From contig CAYFUW010000008.1 of NCBI GenBank assembly GCA_964346495.1, positions 1 through 36,891 on the forward strand: a stretch of 36,891 nucleotides of DNA. The letters are read 5' to 3'. This DNA comes from JBGZFC01 sp964346495. Its GTDB lineage: Bacteria > Bacteroidota > Bacteroidia > Bacteroidales > Dysgonomonadaceae. Below, in pieces: positions 1 to 6,034 of the stretch. The notes below the pieces were generated by a model that had not been told where the DNA came from, ran no database searches, and saw only the letters and a program-made list of their open reading frames with translations. The position numbers and the translations under genes are program-made. Positions within the stretch are counted from its first letter, which is position 1. Each line of letters begins with the position of its first letter.

Positions 1-372
1 AGACCATACCATAAAAGTATAATCGCCCGGCTCCAAATCTAATACTGCTTCATAATTATAACCGGTTCCCAACTCTTTATAGAAGACAAACTCTTCTATA
101 TGAGCCGGAACATGTCCGTTATTAACAGTTATTTTCGGGTAAACTCTTACAATATATCTAATTTTACCTTGATCTAATTCACCTCGCCCTGACTCAACTG
201 ATCGGTCATACGAATGTTCCCAAATAGGCAGATGTGTATCGTAATTTAGCCTCAATTTGATGGGTACTCCTCCTTTCTCTGGCCATTCGTGCACATCGCA
301 CCCAGAAAGTGAAAATAGCAGGGAAAGAGTCAGTAAGAGTATTGTTATATATAATAATTTTGAATTCATCAT
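1..372 (-). CDS. Fimbrial lipoprotein, FimB/Mfa2-like (partial, 3' end outside window)
   Basis: The frame stays open for 124 codons from the ATG pair at 372/369 to the window edge, so the C-terminal part is missing. The start is a lipoprotein signal: a hydrophobic stretch at residues 6-22 and lipobox LSGC with the acylated Cys at residue 25. The mature part begins CDVHEWPEKGG and continues with beta-rich sequence (KLRLNYDTHLPIWEH; GDYTFMVWS at the edge). This resembles the N-terminal domain of Bacteroidales FimB/Mfa2 (DUF6562-like) minor fimbrial subunits, outer-membrane lipoproteins that anchor or cap fimbriae. It starts 4 bp after the stop of the DUF3575 gene, so the two are probably translationally coupled. 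Family assignment is from pattern memory; the lipoprotein call is strong, the fimbrial call moderate. Confidence 0.65.
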   Translation of the reverse strand, partial: MMNSKLLYITILLLTLSLLFSLSGCDVHEWPEKGGVPIKLRLNYDTHLPIWEHSYDRSVESGRGELDQGKIRYIVRVYPKITVNNGHVPAHIEEFVFYKELGTGYNYEAVLDLEPGDYTFMVWS

Positions 373-376
373 ATTT

Positions 377-1135
377 CTATTTTTTCTTTAGATCAAATGT
401 GTATGAAAATGCTACCGAAGCGTTGTCAAGACCAAAATAAGCTTTCTTTACGGTCTCTACGAATGCTCCGTTTGGCTCATTACGAAACACATCGTAATGT
501 ATAGAATAAACCCCTACTCCTAAAGCAAACTCCACATTCCATCGCTGATCCTGCGTCAAAGGCACTCTATATCCACCACCAATACCACCACCAAATGCAG
601 GTCTGCGGGCTTTATGATCTTGGTAACGAAATTTCCCATCCCAAGCAAAGTTGTAGTAAGAAACTCCTAAATGTGCTCCGACAAACCAACCGATTTGACC
701 TTCATCAACAAACCAATACCGCAATTCGGGTTGCACACTAAAAGTGCGAAACTTAATAGTAGATTTAAAGTAGTTCAATCCGGAGTAATAAATAGGCAAA
801 GTCAGAGACCATTGTCTTGCTAAATCTATCTCAACTGCAATATTGGGTACTAACAAAGCCCAGCCAATTGCATTACTTTTTAAATAGAGATTGTGCGGAC
901 GACGACTCTCTAGCATTGCTGTATTACTAGATTGTGCGCTAAACGCTAATTGGTTGTTTAGTAAAATATCAGATGCAACGACACTGTTTCCCGAGGTAAA
1001 AGAAGTGATCCCTTCATTTGAATATTCATTGGAGACATTCATAGAACGATAATCTCCTGAATATGCAAAATTGGTTACCAACAATAACAATAATACGATA
1101 CACTTGCGCTTAAAATCAAGTAGCTTTTTAAACAT
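377..1135 (-). CDS. DUF3575 family outer-membrane protein of a fimbrial operon
   Basis: 252 residues with an N-terminal signal peptide (hydrophobic 13-24, likely cleavage after FAYS). From residue about 80 on the protein is rich in aromatic, alternating beta strands (NLYLKSNAIGWALLVPNIAVE, VQPELRYWFVDEGQIGWFVGAHLG), the pattern of DUF3575, a predicted small beta-barrel-like family found beside Bacteroidales fimbrillin genes. The C-terminus (VAFSYTFDLKKK) looks like a last strand. It is the first gene of an operon running to the left edge and is followed by the lipoprotein gene after 4 bp. A -7 box lies 27-34 bp upstream, and the operators of the divergent repressor lie about 100-150 bp upstream, which suggests shared control. 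The molecular function of DUF3575 is not known. Confidence 0.7.
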   Translation of the reverse strand: MFKKLLDFKRKCIVLLLLLVTNFAYSGDYRSMNVSNEYSNEGITSFTSGNSVVASDILLNNQLAFSAQSSNTAMLESRRPHNLYLKSNAIGWALLVPNIAVEIDLARQWSLTLPIYYSGLNYFKSTIKFRTFSVQPELRYWFVDEGQIGWFVGAHLGVSYYNFAWDGKFRYQDHKARRPAFGGGIGGGYRVPLTQDQRWNVEFALGVGVYSIHYDVFRNEPNGAFVETVKKAYFGLDNASVAFSYTFDLKKK

Positions 1136-1161
1136 TTTTTAGTATAGTAAATTTTAGTTTG

Positions 1162-1169
1162 CAAAGATA
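1162..1169 (-). promoter_or_regulatory. -7 promoter box of the fimbria-type operon
   Basis: Reads TATCTTTG on the minus strand followed by CAAA, an exact match to the Bacteroidota -7 consensus TAnnTTTG, 27 bp before the DUF3575 start codon. A clear -33 TTTG was not found at the usual distance. Confidence 0.6.
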
Positions 1170-1235
1170 AAGAAATTATTTTAAATATTTATTTTTTTAC
1201 CTTTTAATTATACAATTGTCTGCTTTGAGTGCGAA

Positions 1236-1254
1236 GTTAAAGCATTGTTTTGAA
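1236..1254. promoter_or_regulatory. Operator copy 1 (imperfect palindrome)
   Basis: GTTAAAGCATTGTTTTGAA matches 16 of 19 bases of the perfect palindrome TTCAAAGCATTGCTTTGAA found at 1466-1484. It lies in the divergent promoter region, 31 bp (about three helical turns) from copy 2. A further half-site-like TGCTTTGA lies at 1221-1228. Likely a binding site for the XRE/S24 regulator encoded from 1330 (inference). Confidence 0.6.
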
Positions 1255-1266
1255 TTAACCAAATAT

Positions 1267-1285
1267 TTCAAAGCATTTCTTTGAA
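1267..1285. promoter_or_regulatory. Operator copy 2
   Basis: TTCAAAGCATTTCTTTGAA, 18 of 19 identical to the perfect palindrome at 1466-1484. It ends 44 bp before the repressor start codon, where it would overlap or adjoin the repressor promoter, as expected for autoregulation. Confidence 0.65.
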
Positions 1286-1329
1286 TAAATTTTGTAATTT
1301 ACTTTATCAAAAGCATAAAATTTATTAAA

Positions 1330-1926
1330 ATGGAAGGCAGTGTAAAAGAAAGACTTATCTCTTATTTAAGATACAAAGGGGTCTCTTATTCAGAGTTTGG
1401 TAGAACTATAGGGGTGTCTAACGCATATGTTACATCTATAAGAAAATCCATTCAACCAGACAAAGTTCAAAGCATTGCTTTGAATTATCAAGACTTAAAT
1501 ATAGATTGGCTCCTTACAGGCGAAGGCGAGATGCTTAAGCCCTCTGCGGGACCTACCTCAGAGGCTCCTCGCAGTAAGATACCTCTCTATGGTGCCTATA
1601 GCGTTGGTGGCACTTCTGTCGCCGCCCCTTCAGATGCCATCACTGCACCCACTGAGTGGATAGATGCAGGCGATTGGTTCCGAGACGCTACTGCCGCCAT
1701 GCACCACTACGGCGATAGCATGCTTGAGTACCCTTCAGGTTCTATCCTTGTCATCAGAGAGATAAAAGACAAAAGTCTAATCATTTGGGGTAAAAACTAT
1801 GTGATAGAAACAGACGAGTATCGTGTTACCAAGCGGCTTCAGCGGTCATCTAATCCCGATTACATAGTTGCTACAGTTCAAATGAGGACACCTACGCTGA
1901 TGGCACGCTCATACATCAGCCTATAG
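1330..1926 (+). CDS. XRE-family / S24 (LexA-like) repressor, 3' frameshifted
   Basis: 198 residues as read. Residues 1-65 form a helix-turn-helix domain (EFGRTIGVSNAYVTSIRK, then DLNIDWLLTGEGEML, typical of Bacteroidota phage-type repressors). Residues about 80-190 form an S24 peptidase domain: the Ser is in HHYGDSMLEYPSGS and a candidate Lys in the KNYVIET...TKRL region, as in LexA/CI-type self-cleaving repressors. The last 17 residues (TVQMRTPTLMARSYISL) do not fit the family. In the neighbouring frame, starting near 1872, the expected ending continues to a stop at 2024, so one base appears to be missing. The gene diverges from the fimbria-type operon, and palindromic sites lie before and inside it, suggesting autoregulation. 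Phage or mobile-element origin is possible; no integrase is visible. Confidence 0.75.
   Translation: MEGSVKERLISYLRYKGVSYSEFGRTIGVSNAYVTSIRKSIQPDKVQSIALNYQDLNIDWLLTGEGEMLKPSAGPTSEAPRSKIPLYGAYSVGGTSVAAPSDAITAPTEWIDAGDWFRDATAAMHHYGDSMLEYPSGSILVIREIKDKSLIIWGKNYVIETDEYRVTKRLQRSSNPDYIVATVQMRTPTLMARSYISL
1466..1484. promoter_or_regulatory. Operator copy 3, perfect palindrome inside the repressor gene
   Basis: TTCAAAGCATTGCTTTGAA is a perfect inverted repeat (8-bp arms, ATT centre) at codons 46-52 of the repressor gene. It is 199 bp (about 19 turns) from copy 2, a spacing compatible with DNA looping. Role as an operator is inferred from identity with the upstream copies. Confidence 0.55.
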
Positions 1927-2024
1927 ATATTCCCAAGTCGTCTATCAGGCGTTTAGCGGTGGTTCTTGGCTGTGTTGTAAAAGAACACACTTCTGCCAGA
2001 CTTTACCCTATTCATCAGGGTTAG
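1872..2024 (+). pseudogene. Out-of-frame C-terminal tail of the S24 repressor
   Basis: Read one frame back from the main ORF, this stretch encodes YSSNEDTYADGT, then an LIHQPIDIP...IRRLAVVLGCVV segment and ends in LYPIHQG before TAG at 2022-2024. That is the normal C-terminal strand region of Bacteroidota S24 repressors. Restoring one T near 1872 (GCT-TAC in place of GCTAC) would give a 231-residue intact protein. It is either a real one-base deletion or a sequencing error; no slippery heptamer is seen. Confidence 0.65.
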
Positions 2025-2211
2025 AGCCACCTCGTGAAATAACTCCAAAACAAACCCGCAAAAACCGCCTTTTTGGTGTATTTTTAGGTCATTAACGCCT
2101 CCGAAACCGCCGTTTTAATTGTGAAAAAAACTTAAATTTTACAGTATTGGTACAGTAAAGGTACAGCGAAAGGCGTTTTTTCGCATTTTCGTCTTTCTCA
2201 AAATAGCACAA

Positions 2212-2237
2212 AAAAAGCCCCTTTTTAGAGGCTTTTT
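2212..2237. terminator. Stem-loop, possible bidirectional terminator
   Basis: AAAAAGCC (2212-2219) pairs with GGCTTTTT (2230-2237), giving a hairpin with an A-run before and a T-run after. It sits 188 bp beyond the restored repressor stop and could end repressor transcription. Confidence 0.5.
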
Positions 2238-2284
2238 AGGCGTTTTTTCGGGTCCTTGTGGTGTTGTATAGAAGTGGTTGCTTT

Positions 2285-2321
2285 GCGGTGTTTTGCGGCT
2301 CTCTGGCGGTGTTTTGCGGCT
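2285..2321. repeat. Direct repeat, 16 bp x 2
   Basis: GCGGTGTTTTGCGGCT occurs at 2285-2300 and again at 2306-2321, separated by 5 bp. Function unknown. Confidence 0.6.
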
Positions 2322-2623
2322 ATATTTAAGCCTTTCCGAGCCTATATTAAAGCTATCTTAAACTTTCCGCCTCCTTCCCGCCAAAAAATTAAAGCAAAAT
2401 TCAAGGTAAATTAAAGCTATTGTACTTTTGGTTTTTTTCTCGTTTCTCGTAAGTCATTGTTTTTCATAGATATATGTGTTTTGTTTTTGTACTCGTCGTT
2501 TTTACCCCCGTATATTTGAGTCAAATTCCATATAAAACAAAAAAATTTAGGTTCAAGATAACTTCAAAGGATATTTTCTTAAACTTTTCAGCAAAGTCAC
2601 ATAAATATTTAAATTACAGTCCG

Positions 2624-2659
2624 ATAAAAAAAGTGCGGGGCATCTCTGTCTCGCACTTT
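2624..2659 (-). terminator. Rho-independent terminator of the yitT-like gene
   Basis: On the minus strand AAAGTGCG (from 2659) pairs with CGCACTTT, extended by G-U pairs, and is followed by a run of seven T. It lies 21 bp beyond the stop of the YitT-family gene. Confidence 0.8.
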
Positions 2660-2679
2660 ATGTTTTATAATGGTATTTT

Positions 2680-3633
2680 TCACACCATCTTATCCCTATC
2701 CACCTGCTCTCTTATCGCCTTTTTATCTTTAATCCAATAGCCGTAGATTTCGTACACATTACCGGCAGTGATAAACGCATTAATTTGATTGTCATTGATA
2801 AAACCCATCAACTGAGCAAACTCATCTTTTGTAAGAAGGCTCTCCAGCTCAACCGTTTTTTCGTTGCTGTAGCCGCCAGTTACCTCGTGTAGGGTGCAGC
2901 CGCGTATCAGTTCGTCGATGATATACCTACGAACTTTATCGTAATCTTTGGTAACAATGTTGATTTTCTTACGCATATTGAGTCCAGCCGTAAAGTGGTC
3001 GACCACCAAGCCGTTGATCCATGTGCCGATAAGTCCGATGACCACCATGTGGAAAGGGTTGATAGCAAAAGCCGTACAGCAGATAATCGCACCTGCAATC
3101 GAGATAGAGGCACCAATGTCGAAGTGCAGATATTTATTTACAATTTTCGCCAAAATATCGAGTCCGCCTGTCGAGGCGTTAATCTTAAACAGCATAGCTT
3201 GTGCGGCACTCAGCAGCAACACAAAGCAGCAGAGGTCGAACCAAATATCACCCATAATAGAGGGCGTTGCGGCACCCGGTTGGATAAAGTTTTGGTAAGG
3301 AAAGTAAGTTTCCAGAAGTCCGATGATAGGACCGAGTATCAGCGCCGTGTAGACCGTCTTGGTGCCAAACTCTTTACCGATAAGCAGATAAGCCAACACC
3401 AAAAGAATGGCATTGATGACAAAAATCACGGTAGAGACAGGCAGCGGCATGCCGAAAAACGCCTCAGAGATACCGCTAATCACGATAGAGAGACCGGAAA
3501 TAGTACCGATAATTAGCTTGCTGGGAACTAAAAAATAGTAAACCGCAATGGCGGTAATAATCATTCCCACAGTCATTACCAGCAGTTCGACCCAAAACTT
3601 TTTGGTCTTAAGAACATCAAGAATTTTGTTCAT
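2680..3633 (-). CDS. YitT-family integral membrane protein (DUF161 + DUF2179)
   Basis: 317 residues. The N-terminal two thirds contain five or six hydrophobic segments (about 15-35, 40-60, 65-87, 95-112, 130-150, 175-205), with the family-typical FLVPSKLIIGTISGLSIV and ASTGGLDILAKIVNKYL. Residues about 222-305 form the soluble C-terminal DUF2179 domain (INIVTKDYDKVRRYIIDEL, EVTGGYSNEKTVELESLL). Length and domain order match YitT/YvjA-type proteins, inner-membrane proteins of unknown transport role. It is a single gene with its own -7 box and a strong terminator. Confidence 0.88.
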   Translation of the reverse strand: MNKILDVLKTKKFWVELLVMTVGMIITAIAVYYFLVPSKLIIGTISGLSIVISGISEAFFGMPLPVSTVIFVINAILLVLAYLLIGKEFGTKTVYTALILGPIIGLLETYFPYQNFIQPGAATPSIMGDIWFDLCCFVLLLSAAQAMLFKINASTGGLDILAKIVNKYLHFDIGASISIAGAIICCTAFAINPFHMVVIGLIGTWINGLVVDHFTAGLNMRKKINIVTKDYDKVRRYIIDELIRGCTLHEVTGGYSNEKTVELESLLTKDEFAQLMGFINDNQINAFITAGNVYEIYGYWIKDKKAIREQVDRDKMV

Positions 3634-3681
3634 AACAATAATTATTTTGATTTGTTTTTAACTTCCTGTTCTGTCGAGGTG

Positions 3682-3689
3682 CAAAGTTA
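3682..3689 (-). promoter_or_regulatory. -7 promoter box of the yitT-like gene
   Basis: TAACTTTG on the minus strand followed by CACC, matching the Bacteroidota TAnnTTTG consensus, 49 bp before the start codon. Confidence 0.6.
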
Positions 3690-3790
3690 TATCTTATTTC
3701 TGAAATATTAGAATTAAATTGGCGTTTAGGTGGATTTAAAGGATCAGGTAAGTCTGAGATTGTCAATTTTAACCAGCTAAAAGTCTATTG

Positions 3791-3810
3791 CCGTCGGTTT
3801 CAACCGACGG
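3791..3810. repeat. Hairpin repeat CCG...CGG
   Basis: CCGTCGGTT and AACCGACGG form a 9-bp stem with a 2-base loop, followed by TTACAT. The form (CCG stem, CGG, then TTA) resembles the hairpins flanking the IS200-like transposase at 20664-20688 and 20838-20858, so it may be a dispersed member of that REP-like family. Confidence 0.5.
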
Positions 3811-3878
3811 TTACATTGCACCCATTTTGAGGGATTTATCCCAAATATCAAATACTATAATTGCTAAATTGACTATGT

Positions 3879-3946
3879 CACCCCTTACGGGGTTTATGTT
3901 AAATTTGACTATCTTTTTCTATAATCCTATCACCCCTTGCGGGGTT
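3879..3946. repeat. Two short hairpin repeats
   Basis: CACCCCTTACGGGGTT (3879-3894) and CACCCCTTGCGGGGTT (3931-3946) differ by one base. Each folds as ACCCC/GGGGT with a 4-base loop. Similar words (ATTGCTAA) recur next to them. The rest of the 500-bp gap between the yitT-like and SPFH genes shows no gene. Confidence 0.6.
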
Positions 3947-4056
3947 ATTTCCCAAAATAATTGCTAAGTTTTATAAATTCATAGCCTTCAGCAATGCCAC
4001 TAAGTTAGCCATAAAACAAAAATTTTATCAGACAACAAAAAAATTTTGCAAAAACA

Positions 4057-4088
4057 TTTGGTGGTTTAGAAAATTATCCATATCCTTG
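4057..4088 (+). promoter_or_regulatory. Promoter of the SPFH operon
   Basis: A -33 TTTG (4057-4060) is followed after 20 bp by TATCCTTG (4081-4088), one base off the Bacteroidota -7 consensus. It lies 45 bp before the SPFH start codon. Confidence 0.5.
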
Positions 4089-4133
4089 CAATATCAATTT
4101 AATATCATTTTAACTTATTAAATTTATTTAGTT

Positions 4134-5078
4134 ATGGCAACAAAAGAATTCAATTTTAAAGGCTTTAAGATGAACGGCTTCCTGATGCTGTTCTTACTGT
4201 TGGTTTTACTTTTAGTAGTAATTTGGCTGTTTACCTTGGCTAACACCCCAAGCCTGATAGCAGCAATTGCAGGTGGTATCATCTGGGTTATTTTATTAGT
4301 CGGTTTTACAAAGCTTGAGCCAAACGAGGCGATAGTGATGGTTTTTTTTGGAAAATACAAGGGTACATTCCAAGAGACCGGATTTTTCTGGGTCAATCCG
4401 TTTATGACTCGCAAAAAACTCTCTATGCGTGCAAGAAACCTAAATATCGACCCGATAAAGGTGAACGATAAGGTCGGAAATCCGGTTTTAATCGGGTTAG
4501 TTTTGGTTTGGAGATTGAAAGACACCTACAAAGCGATGTTCGAAATTGACTCACAAGCAATGGCATCGGGCAATTTGCCTTCAGGTGCGACGGCAACGGC
4601 AAGTGTGGCAAATAAAATGAAAGCATTTGAAAACTTCGTATCAGTACAGAGCGATGCAGCTTTGCGTCAGGTTGCGGGACAGTATGCTTATGACAACAAT
4701 GTTGTTTCGGATGGTGAAATAACATTGCGTTCAGGTGGTGAAGAAGTGAACGATGACCTATTGAACGAATTGAACAATCGTTTGGAAATGGCGGGAATTG
4801 AAATAGTTGAAGCACGCATCAATTATCTAGCTTACGCACCCGAAATTGCGGCAGTGATGTTGCGTCGTCAACAAGCGGAAGCTATTATCTCTGCACGTGA
4901 AAAGATTGTTGAAGGTGCGGTAACAATGGTAAAAATGGCATTAGATCGCATAGAAGATGAAAATATTATCGATATGGACAGCGATAAAAAAGCGGCAATG
5001 GTAAGCAACTTATTAGTAGTTCTTTGTGCCGATGAATCGGCTCAACCTGTGTTAAATACAGGCACACTTTATCAATAA
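4134..5078 (+). CDS. SPFH / Band 7 / PHB domain membrane protein
   Basis: 314 residues. Two hydrophobic segments at about 14-36 and 39-58 are followed by a Band 7 domain at about 60-275: KLEPNEAIVMVFFGKYKGTF, PFMTRKKLSMRARN, GNPVLIGLVLVWRLKDT, then the charged helical part LLNELNNRLEMAGIEIVEARINYLAYAPEIAAVMLRRQQA. SPFH proteins oligomerise on membranes and scaffold proteases or microdomains. The stop is 37 bp before a small membrane protein gene, which in turn overlaps an RHH gene, so the three look like one operon ending at the terminator at 5852. No catalytic activity is expected for this protein itself. Confidence 0.88.
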   Translation: MATKEFNFKGFKMNGFLMLFLLLVLLLVVIWLFTLANTPSLIAAIAGGIIWVILLVGFTKLEPNEAIVMVFFGKYKGTFQETGFFWVNPFMTRKKLSMRARNLNIDPIKVNDKVGNPVLIGLVLVWRLKDTYKAMFEIDSQAMASGNLPSGATATASVANKMKAFENFVSVQSDAALRQVAGQYAYDNNVVSDGEITLRSGGEEVNDDLLNELNNRLEMAGIEIVEARINYLAYAPEIAAVMLRRQQAEAIISAREKIVEGAVTMVKMALDRIEDENIIDMDSDKKAAMVSNLLVVLCADESAQPVLNTGTLYQ

Positions 5079-5115
5079 TATAAGCGATTACAAGGCTTAA
5101 ATAGCAAAGAGAGTA

Positions 5116-5643
5116 ATGAGAAAAAATGAAAAGGTCGAGTTTTACGAAGTTCAACGTATGAACCAATGGTTGGCTTGGGTCGTGATGATTACGGTAAATG
5201 CAATTTTTATCTGGGGATGTATTCAGCAATTTATTTTAAAAGAGCCTTGGGGTAATAACCCGATGAGTAATATCGGATTGATAATCGTTACCGTCATTAT
5301 GATTCTATTGACTGTAAGTTCGTTGTTTTTCACAAAACTGCATACCTATATTAATAACGAAGGCGTTTTTGTAAGGTATTTTCCGTTTCATTTCAAGTAC
5401 AAATTTTTTGATTGGAATAGTATTGAAACATTGCAAGTCAAAAAATACAATCCACACAAAGCAGGCGGATGGGGTTTAAAAGTTGCAATAGATGGAACAA
5501 GATATTTCATCATGTCGGGAAAAATGTGTTTAGCTATAACTTTAAAGAATAAACGCAAAATAGTTATCGGCACCAAACGCCCTATTGAAATGGAAGATGC
5601 CCTGCGTAAACTCGGCAAAATGGAGAGAGTAGAAAATGGCTAA
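5116..5643 (+). CDS. Small membrane protein with a PH-like C-terminal domain
   Basis: 175 residues. Starts with KVEFYEVQRMNQWLAW, followed by two membrane segments (about 18-36 and 53-72). The cytoplasmic part from about 75 is beta-rich (YINNEGVFVRYFPFHFKYKFFDWNSIETLQVKKY, later ITLKNKRKIVIGTKRP), the pattern of bacterial PH-like domains in small membrane proteins; it may belong to DUF6141, but that name is from memory. It lies in the middle of the SPFH operon and overlaps the RHH gene by 8 bp, pointing to coupled translation. The role is unknown; a partner of the SPFH protein is an inference from gene order. Confidence 0.65.
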   Translation: MRKNEKVEFYEVQRMNQWLAWVVMITVNAIFIWGCIQQFILKEPWGNNPMSNIGLIIVTVIMILLTVSSLFFTKLHTYINNEGVFVRYFPFHFKYKFFDWNSIETLQVKKYNPHKAGGWGLKVAIDGTRYFIMSGKMCLAITLKNKRKIVIGTKRPIEMEDALRKLGKMERVENG

Positions 5644-5803
5644 AAAGGAGAAAACGATAAAAAACTTCGCTTTGCGATTGGATTCGGAAACTATGGAAGC
5701 CATCGAAAAATGGGCTGCCGATGAATTTCGCAGCGTAAATGGACAGATACAGTGGATATTAGATCAAGCTCTCAAGAAAAGTGGGAGATTGAAAAGTGAT
5801 TAA
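5636..5803 (+). CDS. Small ribbon-helix-helix (Arc-like) DNA-binding protein
   Basis: 55 residues, MAKKEKTIKNFALRLDSETM... A short beta strand (KNFALRLD) is followed by two helices (SETMEAIEKWAADEF and SVNGQIQWILDQALKK), which is the Arc/MetJ ribbon-helix-helix layout, including the xxNGQIQ turn seen in Arc-family proteins. The ATG at 5636 lies inside the last codons of the preceding gene (8-bp overlap). As the last gene of the SPFH operon it may be an autoregulator. No toxin gene is adjacent, so a simple toxin-antitoxin reading is not supported. Confidence 0.75.
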   Translation: MAKKEKTIKNFALRLDSETMEAIEKWAADEFRSVNGQIQWILDQALKKSGRLKSD

Positions 5804-5851
5804 TTATAAATTGAGTTTATTTTTAAACAAAATAAATATTTTTAGTTATCG

Positions 5852-5881
5852 AAAGGCGTTGCATTATGCGATGCCTTTTTT
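5852..5881 (+). terminator. Rho-independent terminator of the SPFH operon
   Basis: AAAGGCGTTGCA pairs with TGCGATGCCTTT (12 bp with two G-U pairs, loop TTA) and is followed by T6. It lies 49 bp after the RHH stop. Confidence 0.8.
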
Positions 5882-6034
5882 CGGCACCTATAAACTAAAA
5901 CAAAGAAAAACCGTTTAATAAAGAGATAAATCGAACTTTAATCAGCTAAAAGCAGAAATTTTACAATAATTTTTAGTAATATTGCATTTCCTCGGTTGGC
6001 TTTTCAATCAAAATAAATTCAAAACAAATTATAT

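Larger units (their letters stand above)
2025..2623. other. Non-coding, repeat-rich stretch
   Basis: No credible gene on either strand. The stretch holds several short direct repeats: GGTACAG at 2149 and 2160, GGCGTTTTTTCG at 2172 and 2239, and a 16-mer at 2285 and 2306. Its T-rich runs mixed with GCGG words differ from the surrounding intergenic DNA. It may be the remains of a mobile element once linked to the repressor. Confidence 0.45.

Noticed and set aside
2346..2420. 11-bp direct repeat ATTAAAGCTAT
   Set aside because: Short and AT-rich, expected by chance in this composition.
2474..2740. Open frame of 88 codons on the plus strand
   Set aside because: Low-complexity sequence running into the terminator and the end of the yitT-like gene on the other strand, with no ribosome-site context or recognisable domain.
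3879..3946. Possible CRISPR array
   Set aside because: Only two 16-bp palindromic units at one 52-bp spacing, with no further repeats and no cas gene nearby.
5636..5803. Antitoxin of a toxin-antitoxin pair
   Set aside because: The RHH protein has no small partner gene on either side; its neighbours are an SPFH operon and a terminator.
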